Source: Gammaproteobacteria bacterium HGW-Gammaproteobacteria-15 | GTDB lineage: Bacteria > Pseudomonadota > Gammaproteobacteria > Enterobacterales > Alteromonadaceae | DNA: 64,000 nucleotides | Direction: 5' to 3' | Assembly (NCBI GenBank): GCA_002840125.1 | Contig: PGZF01000001.1 | Location: 62,001 to 126,000, forward strand | Shown: positions 36,434 to 46,480 of the stretch, one piece after another | Layout of the letters: the number at the start of each line of letters is the position of its first letter | How positions within the stretch are numbered: the first letter of the stretch is position 1 | Made by a program: the position numbers and the translations under genes | The notes under the pieces: generated by a model | Database searches by the model: none | Seen by the model: the letters and a program-made list of their open reading frames with translations, nothing else | Told to the model about the DNA's origin: nothing

Positions 36434-39400
36434 ATGAAACTACGTTACACCTTACTAAGCCTGGCGTTGCCGGGTTTATTGTCGTTGCCGGCATTGGCAG
36501 TACAGGGTTATTACCGTTCGCCGGTATTACAGCAGGATCAGCTGGTGTTTACCGCTGAAGGCGATTTATGGCAGGGCTCGCTAAACAGCGAAAAAGCCCG
36601 GCGTATTACCAGCCATCCGGCAGAAGAAACCCAGCCGCTGTTATCGCCTGACGGTAGCCAGTTAGCCTTTGTAGCCGATTATGACGGCGCTGCTGAAATC
36701 TATGTTATGCCATTAACCGGTGGCGTAGCCAAACGTATCAGCTACGAAAACAGCAGGGTGCGTATTCAGCAGTGGTTAGCTGATGGCCGTATTTTATACG
36801 CTACCGATAGTGGCGCCGGGCCAGCCAATTACTGGCTGTTGAAAACGGTTGATGCGTTAAGTTTAGCCACTGAAACCTTACCGCTGGCCGATGCCTCTGG
36901 CGGCACGATCGATGAGCAAAGCGGCACGGTATTTTTTACCCGCTTTGGTCTGCAATTAACCGGCGACAATAGCAAGGTATACCGCGGCGGTGCCATGGGT
37001 GAGCTATGGCGCTGGACGCTGGGTAGTAAAGATGAAGCCGTACTGCTAAGCAAGGGGCACAATGGCAGCATCAGCCAGCCGCTGTTTTATCAGGGCCGGG
37101 TGTATTTTGTCAGTGATGCCGACGGTAACAGCAATATCTGGTCGGTTGCCGCTTCAGGCGGTGATTTTAAGCAGCACAGTTTTCATCAGGACTGGCGTAT
37201 TGGCCGCATCAGTGTGTCGGACGGGCGTATTGCGTATCAGTTGGGTGCCGATTTGCAGCTGCTGCAACTGGCAGATGGCCAAAGCCGCACTTTAGCGCTT
37301 GAGATACAGTCTGATTTAGTCCAACAGCGCGAACGTATTATCAGTAAACCGCTGCAGTATTTTAATTCCGCTATGTATCAGGCGCAGCAGGATGACAGCG
37401 ATAAAGTGGTGGTAACCGCCCGTAGCCAGATAGCGGTTGTCATGCCGGGTAAGCAGCGCTTAGTACAGATCAGTACACCAGCTGGCAGCCGCTCCCGCGC
37501 GGCGGTGCTGTCTAAAGATGGTAAATGGGTCTATGCCATTAACGATCACAGTGGCGAAAATGAAATTTGGCGTTTCGCTGCCGATGGCTCAGATAATAAG
37601 CAACAATTAACTAAAGATGGCAGCGGCCATCGCTGGCAGCTGATGTTATCGCCCGATGGCGACTATCTGGCACATGATGATAAAAACGGCGATTTATGGC
37701 TGCTGCAGTTAAGCACTGGCCGTAATAGTAAAGTTTACAGCGGCGGCATAGGCTTAGCTGGCTATGAAGATATTAACTGGTCGGCCGACAGCAAACTGCT
37801 GGCATTTACCCTTAACTCGTCAAGGCAAAACCGCTCGCAGGTAGTGTTGTATAGCCTGGCCGAGCAAAAAAACGCAGTGCTGACCTCCGATAAATATACG
37901 TCATTTGCACCGGCATTCAGCCCCGATGGTTTGTGGCTGTATTTTGTTTCAGACAGGCAGTTTACTGCTACTCCAGGCCATCCCTGGGGGGATCGTAATC
38001 TGGGCCCAATGTTTGACCGGCGCAGCCAGCTGTTTGCCGTTAGCCTGAAGCAGCAAGCCTGCTTTGCGTTTCGCCCGGTGCAGGAGCTGGAAAACTGTGA
38101 CGACAAAGCGGCTAAAGACAGCCTGACAGGCAAAAAAGCGACATTAGTGGATTGGGACGGCCTTAGCACCCGCTTGTGGCAGGTGCCGGTGGCGTCAGGC
38201 AACTACAGCCAACTGGCGGTAACCGATAAACGGCTTTATCTGCTGGATCGTAACAGTGGCCCGGACAGCAAACCGGTATTAAAGCAGATTAAGTTCAGCC
38301 AAACAGAAGCCAAAGCTGAGATGTTTGCCACTGATATTGCCGATTATCAGTTAGCTGCCAATGGCAAGAAGCTGTTTATGCGTAAGCATAGCAGTGAGGG
38401 TGCTGGCGCTATGTATGTGGTGGACGCCGGCGATAAAGCGCCTGCTGATCTGGCCAAAAGCCGGCTTAATAGTGACAGCTGGCAGCTGAGTATTAACCCG
38501 GCAGATGAATGGCAGCAAATGTTTGCCGACGGCTGGCGCATGCATCGTGACTTTTTATTTGATAAAGGCATGCGCGGCCTGGACTGGCAAGCCAGCAAAG
38601 CTAAGTATCAGCCATTATTAGCGCGGGTGACCGACCGCTATGAGCTGGATGATATTTTTGCCCAGATGATGGGCGAGCTTAATGCATTGCACTCGCAGGT
38701 ACGTGGTGGTGAATATCGTGCTGATGAAACCGCAGCAAAAGCCGCCAGCCTGGGGGCCGAATTTAACGCCGGTAAAGATGGCCTGGTGATCCGCCATATC
38801 TACCGCACTGACAATGAACTACCGGCACAAGCTGCGCCTTTGGCTAAACCCGGTGTTAATGCCAAAGTGGGGGATAGCTTAGTGGCTGTTAATGGCCGGG
38901 CGGTAAAGGATATTCCCGGCCTGACTCAGGCCCTGCGTAATCAGGCTGGTAAGCAGGTATTGTTAACTCTGCAACGTGGTAAGCAACAATGGCAAACGGT
39001 GGTAGAGCCGGTTAGCAGTAGCCATGACAGTATGCTGCGGTATCAGGATTGGGTATCAGCTAACCAGCAGCAGGTTGCCGGCGCGACCAATAACCAGTTA
39101 GGTTACTTACATTTGTATGCGATGGGCGCCAATGATATTGCCAACTTTGCCCGCGAGTTTTATGCCCACTATGATAAACCCGGCTTAATTATTGATGTAC
39201 GGCGCAACCGTGGCGGTAATATTGACAGCTGGATTATTGAGAAACTGCTGCGCCGGGCCTGGGCTTTCTGGCAGCCGACACAGGGCGATGCCTACACCAA
39301 TATGCAGCAGGCGTTTCGTGGCCACCTGGTGGTGTTAACCGACCAGCTGACCTACTCAGATGGCGAAACCTTCTCTGCCGGGGTTAAAGCGCTGGGATTG

Positions 39401-39712
39401 GGGCCGTTAATTGGTAAACGCACAGCAGGCGCCGGTGTCTGGTTATCCGGCCGTAACCGGCTGGCCGATAATGGCATGGCGCGGGTGGCGGAAACGGCTC
39501 AGTTTGCCATGGATGGGCGCTGGATCATTGAAGGCTATGGCGTAACACCGGATCAGGAAGTCGATAATTTACCTTATGCCCGCTTTAACGGCAAAGACGC
39601 GCAATTAGAGCAGGCTATTGCCTATCTGCAACAAAAATTACAGAGCCAGCCGGTTGCACCGCTAAAAGCGCAACCTATGGCAAAACCGCTGGCGGCGGAT
39701 ATATTGCCTTAG
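36434..39712 (+). CDS. Tricorn-like protease with beta-propeller, PDZ and S41 domains
   Basis: Exported peptidase of family S41B. A signal peptide (about 1-22, cleavage after ALA) leads into beta-propeller repeats of the TolB/tricorn kind (LLSPDGSQLAFVADYDGAAE, LSPDGDYLAHD, FSPDGLWLYFVSD) over about 25-640. Then come a helical tricorn C1 domain (MHRDFLFDKGMRGLDW), a PDZ domain (about 790-880) and the S41 catalytic domain with RRNRGGNIDSWI and the nucleophile region TYSDGETFSAG near 974. At 1092 residues its length matches bacterial tricorn homologues. It likely degrades peptides in the periplasm. It is a single gene with its own terminator. Confidence 0.93.
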   Translation: MKLRYTLLSLALPGLLSLPALAVQGYYRSPVLQQDQLVFTAEGDLWQGSLNSEKARRITSHPAEETQPLLSPDGSQLAFVADYDGAAEIYVMPLTGGVAKRISYENSRVRIQQWLADGRILYATDSGAGPANYWLLKTVDALSLATETLPLADASGGTIDEQSGTVFFTRFGLQLTGDNSKVYRGGAMGELWRWTLGSKDEAVLLSKGHNGSISQPLFYQGRVYFVSDADGNSNIWSVAASGGDFKQHSFHQDWRIGRISVSDGRIAYQLGADLQLLQLADGQSRTLALEIQSDLVQQRERIISKPLQYFNSAMYQAQQDDSDKVVVTARSQIAVVMPGKQRLVQISTPAGSRSRAAVLSKDGKWVYAINDHSGENEIWRFAADGSDNKQQLTKDGSGHRWQLMLSPDGDYLAHDDKNGDLWLLQLSTGRNSKVYSGGIGLAGYEDINWSADSKLLAFTLNSSRQNRSQVVLYSLAEQKNAVLTSDKYTSFAPAFSPDGLWLYFVSDRQFTATPGHPWGDRNLGPMFDRRSQLFAVSLKQQACFAFRPVQELENCDDKAAKDSLTGKKATLVDWDGLSTRLWQVPVASGNYSQLAVTDKRLYLLDRNSGPDSKPVLKQIKFSQTEAKAEMFATDIADYQLAANGKKLFMRKHSSEGAGAMYVVDAGDKAPADLAKSRLNSDSWQLSINPADEWQQMFADGWRMHRDFLFDKGMRGLDWQASKAKYQPLLARVTDRYELDDIFAQMMGELNALHSQVRGGEYRADETAAKAASLGAEFNAGKDGLVIRHIYRTDNELPAQAAPLAKPGVNAKVGDSLVAVNGRAVKDIPGLTQALRNQAGKQVLLTLQRGKQQWQTVVEPVSSSHDSMLRYQDWVSANQQQVAGATNNQLGYLHLYAMGANDIANFAREFYAHYDKPGLIIDVRRNRGGNIDSWIIEKLLRRAWAFWQPTQGDAYTNMQQAFRGHLVVLTDQLTYSDGETFSAGVKALGLGPLIGKRTAGAGVWLSGRNRLADNGMARVAETAQFAMDGRWIIEGYGVTPDQEVDNLPYARFNGKDAQLEQAIAYLQQKLQSQPVAPLKAQPMAKPLAADILP

Positions 39713-39740
39713 GGCGTTTCACTTGCATTCAGCTTTGTAT

Positions 39741-39769
39741 AAGCCCGGTGAGATTGCCGGGCTTTTTTT
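39741..39769 (+). terminator. Terminator of the tricorn-like gene
   Basis: AAGCCCGG / CCGGGCTT with an 8-base loop and seven T, 29 bases after the stop. Confidence 0.9.
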
Positions 39770-39850
39770 GCTGCTGTATTTCACATCAGCGCTTTGCTTT
39801 TAGGCCAAGGGCAGCTATGGTGAGTAAAACAACAGAGCAGGAACGCACCT

Positions 39851-40099
39851 ATGCCAATATCACCACAACTTAATGCTGAAATTCGCGTGTTAACCTTATT
39901 TAATCTCGACAGTGCCATGGAGGGGATCAAAGTGCATAAATCGGCCGATACGGATACGCTGGCCGCGATAAAACGCCTGTATGACAAAGGCCTGGTCACA
40001 CAGGAAGATGGCGGTTACCTGACCGATCTTGGCATCCACTGCGCCGAACATCTGCAAACGGCTTTACGTATTCTTGATGGCACGCCGCAAACGGCCTAA
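39851..40099 (+). CDS. TIGR02647 family protein (82 aa)
   Basis: Small soluble protein of a family found in Pseudomonas, Shewanella and Vibrio relatives; function unknown. The sequence LTLFNLDSAMEGIKVHKSAD then AIKRLYDKGLVTQEDGGYLT looks like a small winged-helix-type fold. GGAACGCACC lies before the ATG at 39851. Its last 36 bases overlap, on the opposite strand, the end of the transglutaminase gene. Confidence 0.85.
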   Translation: MPISPQLNAEIRVLTLFNLDSAMEGIKVHKSADTDTLAAIKRLYDKGLVTQEDGGYLTDLGIHCAEHLQTALRILDGTPQTA

Positions 40100-42028
40100 C
40101 TCTGCTTTATGGCACTTAAGTAGTTGTTTCAGCTGATTAAGTGCCTCAGTGTCCTCTTTATATAATGCCTGCTCGTATAGTGCAGTTAACTGCTTAAGGT
40201 ACGCATCGTGTGCCGGATAGCGCTTAGCGCATTGCAGCAAAAATGCCGAAACAGATAGCGATAGCGGTTTTGTCGCCAGTGCTTTGCCCAAATAGCGATA
40301 CAGCTGTTTTGTTGCTTGTGGTGTGTTGTCAGTGCCGCTTTGCGTTAAGCGCAAATACAGCAGCACCACAATAATAATGCTAAACAGCACAGCCGCCGAA
40401 TAAGCCATAGCCGGCAAATGACGGTACAAGGTACGCCACAGCTGCCGCTGGCTGTTATCATTAAACCCCAATACCCATACTGACCAGTAATAGTCGAGAT
40501 GCATCAGCTGTTGCCGCAGATTTTGCAGCAAAACCAGCTGGCGCCAGCCCGGATCCAGTAAAGCACGCTCATCTTCCGGTAAGGCAGAGTCCAGGCTATC
40601 CAGAATGCGATCAGGCGCTACCGCCGCTGTTGGATCAAACGGCTGCCAGACACCATTATGCAGATATTCTACCCAGGCATGGGCTTCGCGCTGCCGTACT
40701 GCCAGATAACCTTGCTGCGGGTGCCAGTTACCGCCCTGATAACCACCCACCACCCGTGCAGCAATACCGGCATGGCGCAGAATAACGGCGCTGGCTGAAG
40801 CATAATGGCTACAAAAACCGGTACGGCTGTCAAACAAAAAAGCGTCAATACTGTTGCTGCCAAGCGTCGGCGGGGTAAGGCTGTAATAAAATGGCTGCTG
40901 GCGAAAATGCTCGGCCAGAGCCTGCACCAGCTCATGGCTTTGTGGATACTGCTGCTTCAGCTGATAGGCAAATTGCTGTGTATGCGGGTTACCTGGCGGC
41001 ACACGCAAGTTAAGCTGTTGCTCCTGCTCAGATACCAACACCACGGGTGTAAGGCTGCTGCTTACCTGATAACTTAACCGCTGGCTCACAGGCTTATTGC
41101 TGCTTAACAGCCCACTTGGGCTGATAAAAACATTACTGCTGCTGGTAACCGGTGTAGCTAAGGCAAATAAGCCGGTTTGCTGGCTGGCTTCGGCAATAAT
41201 ACGGTAACTCAGGCTGCTGTCTTTACTAGCTGCAGCATTGTCAGGCGCGCGCTGACGGCTGGCATTTTGCCGCAGCGCATTTACCTGCCAGCGCCTGCCA
41301 TCAAAGTCTTCATATAGCCTGGCGCGCCAATACAGCTGCTGCCGCGGTGGTAAGGTATCCGTAAACTCTACCCGAAATGCCAGGCTGTCATCCTGTACCA
41401 GTTGCTCTATGCTGCCCGGATCCAGAGTGTCGCTAAGGCCGGTACTGGCAATATTAGCATTGGGGATTTGCCAAAACGGCGGCAGGCGCGGGAACAGTAA
41501 AAATATGGCCAGCCATAATGGCAGAATAATCAGTATGCTGCGGCCAGCCTGCAACCAGTTTAAACGGCTGACAGGGGGCGAAAACAACCGGTAATGGCTG
41601 TACAGGTTAACGGCAAACACCAGCAAAATGAACAGGGCTATCAGCATGTCCTGGTGCAGAATAAAGCAGCAGGCAATCAGAAAATAATGCACCCACACCA
41701 GTTGGCGGGCTTCGTACAAATGCTGCAAAGCCAGCAGGCGTGCTGTGGCCGCCAACAGCAGAATTTGCAACATAAAATGCAGTACACCGGCTTGTCGTAG
41801 CTGCAAAAAGAATGTTATCGCAATAATGCCGGCCAACAGATTCACCAGTTTAAGGCTAATGCCGGCTTTGGCTTTAAATACGCTTAACAACCGGTACAAT
41901 AGCAACAAAGCAAATATGGCAATAACCCAGCCGGCAAAAGCTTGCTGCAGTAGCAGCAACAATGAAAACTGAATGGCAGCCCAGCTTAGCAGTAATTGTT
42001 TTTGTTTCTGCATCTGCTGTGTCAGCAC
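40064..42028 (-). CDS. TgpA-like membrane transglutaminase-family protein (DUF3488)
   Basis: Inner-membrane protein of 654 residues: about six N-terminal helices (to ~190, DUF3488), a periplasmic transglutaminase-like domain with catalytic Cys C406 (RTGFCSHYASA), His in EAHAWVEYL and Asp in PFDPTAAV, one more helix near 545-567, and a C-terminal DUF4129-like tail. Pseudomonas TgpA is an essential periplasmic transglutaminase of this architecture. It is the third gene of moxR-DUF58-tgpA and overlaps the DUF58 gene by 7 bases. Confidence 0.92.
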   Translation of the reverse strand: MLTQQMQKQKQLLLSWAAIQFSLLLLLQQAFAGWVIAIFALLLLYRLLSVFKAKAGISLKLVNLLAGIIAITFFLQLRQAGVLHFMLQILLLAATARLLALQHLYEARQLVWVHYFLIACCFILHQDMLIALFILLVFAVNLYSHYRLFSPPVSRLNWLQAGRSILIILPLWLAIFLLFPRLPPFWQIPNANIASTGLSDTLDPGSIEQLVQDDSLAFRVEFTDTLPPRQQLYWRARLYEDFDGRRWQVNALRQNASRQRAPDNAAASKDSSLSYRIIAEASQQTGLFALATPVTSSSNVFISPSGLLSSNKPVSQRLSYQVSSSLTPVVLVSEQEQQLNLRVPPGNPHTQQFAYQLKQQYPQSHELVQALAEHFRQQPFYYSLTPPTLGSNSIDAFLFDSRTGFCSHYASASAVILRHAGIAARVVGGYQGGNWHPQQGYLAVRQREAHAWVEYLHNGVWQPFDPTAAVAPDRILDSLDSALPEDERALLDPGWRQLVLLQNLRQQLMHLDYYWSVWVLGFNDNSQRQLWRTLYRHLPAMAYSAAVLFSIIIVVLLYLRLTQSGTDNTPQATKQLYRYLGKALATKPLSLSVSAFLLQCAKRYPAHDAYLKQLTALYEQALYKEDTEALNQLKQLLKCHKAELGRLRRAIKNT

Positions 42029-42972
42029 AGTGCCAGCTCCTGCAGGCAGCGCTGTAAATGTTGCGGGCCTTTTGCCTGAGGCAATGTCAGTGCAGGCAGT
42101 TTCAGCCCGTAACTGCTGCCGGATTGCTCCAGTTGCAATAATTGCTGGCAGGCATAACGTAATGCACGCTCTAAGGCATCACCTGATAACGCCGGCACGA
42201 CTATCCAGCTTGGCTCTGCCTGAGCAGAAAAGTGTTGTTGCCTTACCACAGGGTTCGTTGGATCGCGGGCCAGGCGTTTCCACACCATATGTCGCACGCT
42301 ATCGCCGGCACGATAAGGTGCCAGTGTTTCACCGGCATCGGTTTTAGCCTGTTGGCTGCTATCAGTGGCTGCGACGTTAACAGCTGATTTATCTGCATCA
42401 GGTGCCGGGTATACCCAGTATGGCTGTGCCAGAGCTACATAGCTCCAGGCGCGCCATAAACCAAAAGGGTACTGGCTGGTTATTTTTATACGTGGCAGGG
42501 TGTATTTACCGCGCTTTGTGCCGGTAAGGTTTAGTGATGCTGTCGTAGCTGGCTGGCTTAACAATACTGTTTCATTGTGCCGGACAAAATTCATGTTCAG
42601 CATAAAGTGTTTTTTGTCACTGCTAAGATTTACCGTCACGGTGGTGTCTGTACCGGCAAAGCCTTCTGCTGCCTGCTGGCATTGCAGTGTTAAACCACTC
42701 ATATTCTGGTAAGCCAGCACAATATTGACCAAAAATACACTTAGTAATAGGTAGCACAATAATAGGATCAGGTTGTTTTGATAGTTGGTACCCAATAAAT
42801 ATAACAGCGCAATCAACAACACAAACCACCAGCCATAACGGGTTGGCAGAATAAAAATCAGCTTTTGCACCAGCCTAACCTTGTCTGCAGGGGGTTGGCG
42901 CTTATCCAGATAGCGGCTGATCAGTTGCCAGTATCGCTGGTATAGCCGCTGTTTTAACGTCAGATTGGGCAT
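42022..42972 (-). CDS. DUF58 domain membrane protein
   Basis: 316 residues with two adjacent helices (about 48-66 and 69-88) and a C-terminal DUF58 region including PYRAGDSVRHMVWKRLARDP, related to von Willebrand A-like folds. Genes of this type sit between moxR and a transglutaminase gene in many proteobacteria and are thought to act with the MoxR ATPase in maturing envelope complexes; substrates are unknown. It overlaps moxR by 13 bases and the transglutaminase gene by 7. Confidence 0.92.
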   Translation of the reverse strand: MPNLTLKQRLYQRYWQLISRYLDKRQPPADKVRLVQKLIFILPTRYGWWFVLLIALLYLLGTNYQNNLILLLCYLLLSVFLVNIVLAYQNMSGLTLQCQQAAEGFAGTDTTVTVNLSSDKKHFMLNMNFVRHNETVLLSQPATTASLNLTGTKRGKYTLPRIKITSQYPFGLWRAWSYVALAQPYWVYPAPDADKSAVNVAATDSSQQAKTDAGETLAPYRAGDSVRHMVWKRLARDPTNPVVRQQHFSAQAEPSWIVVPALSGDALERALRYACQQLLQLEQSGSSYGLKLPALTLPQAKGPQHLQRCLQELALC

Positions 42973-43871
42973 GGCGTCTGTAATAGCAGTATCTGGCTTA
43001 AACGGCTCTCCTGTGCGTCCGACGATGGCGCCAGACGGTGTTCAGCCACATAAGGAAACACCTGTTGTACATCTGCTGCGGTAACATAATCACGCTGGTT
43101 AATTAAAGCGAACGCTTTGGCGGCACGCAAAATAGCTTTTGATGCGCGGGGGGACAATGGCAGCATATCGCTGCGATGACGGCTACTGTTAACCAGCGCC
43201 AGTAAATAATCTATCAGCGCATCTGATGCAGCAACTTTGGGCACTTGCTGCTGCAGGGCGCGCAGCTGTTCGGTATTCAGTTGCTCGGTTAGCAACTCGA
43301 GCCGCGAAGTACTGCTGTCGCGTTGTAATAACTGATGTTCAGCCTGATGATCGGGAAAGCCCAGCGACAGGCGAAACATAAAGCGGTCCAGCTGTGACTC
43401 TGGCAGTGCTGAAGTACCGGCATGAAATAACGGGTTTTGCGTGGCAATAACAAAAAATGGCGTAGGCAGGGCGCGGGTTTCACCATCTACTGACACTTGT
43501 TTTTCTTCCATCGCTTCGAGCAATGCGCTTTGTGTTTTCGGGCTGGCGCGGTTTATCTCATCTGCCAGTAATACCTGGCTGAATACCGGACCGGCCTGAA
43601 ATCGAAATTGTTGTGACCGGGTATCGTAAATGTTCATGCCGACTAAATCGCCGGGCAGTAAATCGCTGGTGAATTGTACCCGGCGGTAACTAAGGCCAAG
43701 GCTGTTTGCCAGAGCATGCGCCAGAGTGGTTTTTCCCATACCGGGTAAATCTTCCAGCAGTAAATGGCCTTCTGCCAGCAGGCAGCATAACGCCAGCCGG
43801 ATCTGGCTGCTTTTTCCCAGAATCACCTGATTAAGGCTTTGCTCTACATTATGCAACTGAGTTAACACCAT
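42960..43871 (-). CDS. MoxR-family AAA+ ATPase
   Basis: AAA+ chaperone-like ATPase of 303 residues. Walker A lies at LPGMGKTTLA (42-51), Walker B at VLLADEINRASPKTQSALLE, and the MoxR signature MEEKQVSVDGETRALPTPF, ATQNP and LPESQLDRFMF are present. It heads the three-gene unit with DUF58 and transglutaminase proteins. The start at 43871 places the family's usual N-terminus. Confidence 0.94.
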   Translation of the reverse strand: MVLTQLHNVEQSLNQVILGKSSQIRLALCCLLAEGHLLLEDLPGMGKTTLAHALANSLGLSYRRVQFTSDLLPGDLVGMNIYDTRSQQFRFQAGPVFSQVLLADEINRASPKTQSALLEAMEEKQVSVDGETRALPTPFFVIATQNPLFHAGTSALPESQLDRFMFRLSLGFPDHQAEHQLLQRDSSTSRLELLTEQLNTEQLRALQQQVPKVAASDALIDYLLALVNSSRHRSDMLPLSPRASKAILRAAKAFALINQRDYVTAADVQQVFPYVAEHRLAPSSDAQESRLSQILLLQTPCPI

Positions 43872-43946
43872 GGCTCCTTACTGCTGTGAGCGGAAAAACA
43901 TTATACCGTTGACTCATACTACCTCTGAGATGCAGAACTGCAAACT

Positions 43947-43968
43947 AAAAAGGCGGCCGAAGCCGCCT
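43947..43968 (-). terminator. Terminator of the subtilase gene
   Basis: On the minus strand AGGCGGC / GCCGCCT closes a TTCG tetraloop and is followed by TTTTTAG, 23 bases beyond the stop. Confidence 0.9.
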
Positions 43969-43990
43969 GTAGATACTTTTAGCTTTATTA

Positions 43991-46480
43991 TCAGAAGTTA
44001 ACGGTTAAATCTGCCGAACAAGCGTCTGTACCTGCCAGACAAATCTTGTACGTTACTGTTGCCGCTTGTGAGTTAAAACGATCACGGTAGCTGCCGCTAT
44101 TATCAATGGTTTCTACCAGTTGACCATCGCGGAACAGATCTAACTCACCAGATGCACCTGTCCAGCGCAGATCAACAATGGTTGAACCGGTACGGGTACG
44201 TACAGAGCGTTGCAGGCTAAGTACAATAGTGCTGTCGGTTACGGTTACTGTTTTCTCTGCTGTGTTGCTCAGGCCGGTACTGTCAGTGGTGGTTAAGCTA
44301 ACGCTGTAACTGCCGCTGCTGGCATAGGTATGGCTTGGGCTGGCAGTATCGGCCTGATTGCCGTCACCAAAATCCCAGCTCCAGCTGCTGATATCGTTAT
44401 CTGCATCGGTGGAAAGATCGGTAAAATTAACGGTTAAGCCTGACGCGACAAAACTAAAATCAGCTACCGGTGCCACAGGGCCGGGTGGGGTATCATCGTC
44501 AGACAATGCCGTCAGCGTCAGCGTCCAGCTATTGAGGGTTCCGGTATCTAACCCGGCGTTGTCAGACACTAACAGTGTCCAGTCGCCCTGCATGCTTTCG
44601 CTGTTAAAGCTGTCCACTTGCCAGTTTTGTATCAAATCGTCAGCACTGCCACCGGTACGGTTATGCAGCATATGCTCTGTGCCCTCTGGCGAGCGCAGTT
44701 TAACGATAAGATCTCCACGCCAGGTATGGGTAATATTTACGCCAACATCAGTACCAAACACCACGCCGGTTTGCGGCACACTAATAACACTTTCTATACC
44801 GGCCGCATTGTTGTCCGGAATAGCCACAGCAGTGTTGTTGCTAAAAGAGTAATCCTGCAAGCCTTGTGGCAATATATTCAGGCTGGCATTGACCGATTTC
44901 ACCAGCTCACCGGTGGCACTGTCGACGCCGGTAACAGTAAACTGATAGCTACCCCAGTCAGTATCAGCCGACGTTACAACGTCCAGCGTCACAGTATCAC
45001 CCGGTTGTGCCGTGCTGGCAGACAAGCTGACGCCATCCAAATCGGGTTGTACATCAACACTCAGGGTAACTTCGCCTGTCCAGTCGGCAATATTGCCGAT
45101 GTCCAGCGTGTACTGCGCGGCATCACCGGCGGTAATTTGCTGAGTACGCGGGCTGATAGCCAGTTTAAACGACGGAGTAGGATCGGCTTCAACCATTGCG
45201 CTGGACAGATTCAGCCGTTTGCCTGATACCGTTTTCCCATCTAGTGCTGGCAGGCTATCGCCTGAATCCATCAGAATGGCCTTCATTTCAAGCGGTGTAA
45301 TCTCAGGGTTAACTGACCACAACAACGCTGCCGCACCCGCCACATGAGGCGATGCCATAGAAGTACCTGAGTAGCTGGCATAGCCGCCACCGGGTACGGT
45401 AGATAAAATAGCAGAGCCTGGCGCGCCAAGATCTACCGACGTTGCGCCATAGTTAGAAGCGCCATTGGTAAAGATAGACAGGTTGTCATTTCTGTCGGTC
45501 GATGCAACCGATACGATAACATCAAGATCATAAGCTGCCGGATACATTGGCGTGCTGTCTGCATCTGCGCCATTATTACCTGCTGCGGCAATAAACAGAA
45601 TACCGGCATCGCCACCTGACTGAATTGCGGCCCTTAAGGTTTCAGAAAAAGCACCACCACCCCAGGAATTATTGGTTGCCTTAATATCAACGCCGTGGTT
45701 CAGTTTTAAATCAGTAAAATAGTTAATACATTCGATAGCGCCAGCGGTGCTGCCCCCCAAAGGCCCCAAAAACTGACAAGGTAACAAGGTTACACTCCAG
45801 TTCACGCCTGTAATGCCAACACCATTATTGCCTGATGCACCTATAGTACCTGCTACGTGGGTACCATGGCTGTCGCTGTCCATAGGATCTTGTTCGGCAT
45901 TTAACGTTGAATAACCATAAGTGCTGCCTGGCAGATTACCCGGATTTACCCAGCGGTTATCTAAAAGATCCGGGTGGGTGTAGTCCATACCGCTGTCGAT
46001 TACGCCAATAATAATGTCATGGCTGCCGGTCGAGATATCCCAGGCATCAACCGCTTTAATATCGGCACCCGCAGTGCCGCCGTTTTGCCCGGTGTTTCGC
46101 AGGCCCCATAAATCACCAAAACTTGGGTCATTTGGCACTGCCAAAGCGTGTAACGGATAATCTGGCTCGGCTACTTCAATGGCCGGGTTTGATGCCAGTT
46201 TCTTGATCAGATGATCACGCTGACCCCCTTTGGGCACCTGAACTTTAACGATACGACCCTCTGCAACATAGCGCATTTTCATATCGCGGCCCTGTGCATC
46301 CAACTGACGCAGGCTGGCGCCATGCTGCTGAATAACAGTTTCACGTTCTTGTTTGGATACGCCATGTTTAAACATCACCAATACAGCATTTTCTGCTGAA
46401 CTTGTTGCGGTGTCAGCCAGTGCATTTGCTGATAACAAGGCTGCTGCTACAGCCAATGCGATCATTTTTTTATTAGTCAT
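43991..46480 (-). CDS. Secreted subtilisin-like serine protease with P and PKD domains
   Basis: 829 residues. Signal peptide (1-22, ALA), an I9-type propeptide (about 30-110), and an S8 catalytic domain with D162 (GVIDSGMDYTHPDL), H208 (DSHGTHVAGT), oxyanion-hole region AAAGNNG (near 298-304) and S374 (SGTSMASPHVAG). A P-domain (about 545-665, with HTWRGDLIVKLRSPEG), a PKD domain (about 672-750, with WDFGDGNQAD) and a C-terminal beta-rich domain (755-829) follow. Likely a secreted protease for protein breakdown. It is divergent from the curli genes across a 287-base AT-rich gap and has its own terminator. Confidence 0.95.
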   Translation of the reverse strand: MTNKKMIALAVAAALLSANALADTATSSAENAVLVMFKHGVSKQERETVIQQHGASLRQLDAQGRDMKMRYVAEGRIVKVQVPKGGQRDHLIKKLASNPAIEVAEPDYPLHALAVPNDPSFGDLWGLRNTGQNGGTAGADIKAVDAWDISTGSHDIIIGVIDSGMDYTHPDLLDNRWVNPGNLPGSTYGYSTLNAEQDPMDSDSHGTHVAGTIGASGNNGVGITGVNWSVTLLPCQFLGPLGGSTAGAIECINYFTDLKLNHGVDIKATNNSWGGGAFSETLRAAIQSGGDAGILFIAAAGNNGADADSTPMYPAAYDLDVIVSVASTDRNDNLSIFTNGASNYGATSVDLGAPGSAILSTVPGGGYASYSGTSMASPHVAGAAALLWSVNPEITPLEMKAILMDSGDSLPALDGKTVSGKRLNLSSAMVEADPTPSFKLAISPRTQQITAGDAAQYTLDIGNIADWTGEVTLSVDVQPDLDGVSLSASTAQPGDTVTLDVVTSADTDWGSYQFTVTGVDSATGELVKSVNASLNILPQGLQDYSFSNNTAVAIPDNNAAGIESVISVPQTGVVFGTDVGVNITHTWRGDLIVKLRSPEGTEHMLHNRTGGSADDLIQNWQVDSFNSESMQGDWTLLVSDNAGLDTGTLNSWTLTLTALSDDDTPPGPVAPVADFSFVASGLTVNFTDLSTDADNDISSWSWDFGDGNQADTASPSHTYASSGSYSVSLTTTDSTGLSNTAEKTVTVTDSTIVLSLQRSVRTRTGSTIVDLRWTGASGELDLFRDGQLVETIDNSGSYRDRFNSQAATVTYKICLAGTDACSADLTVNF

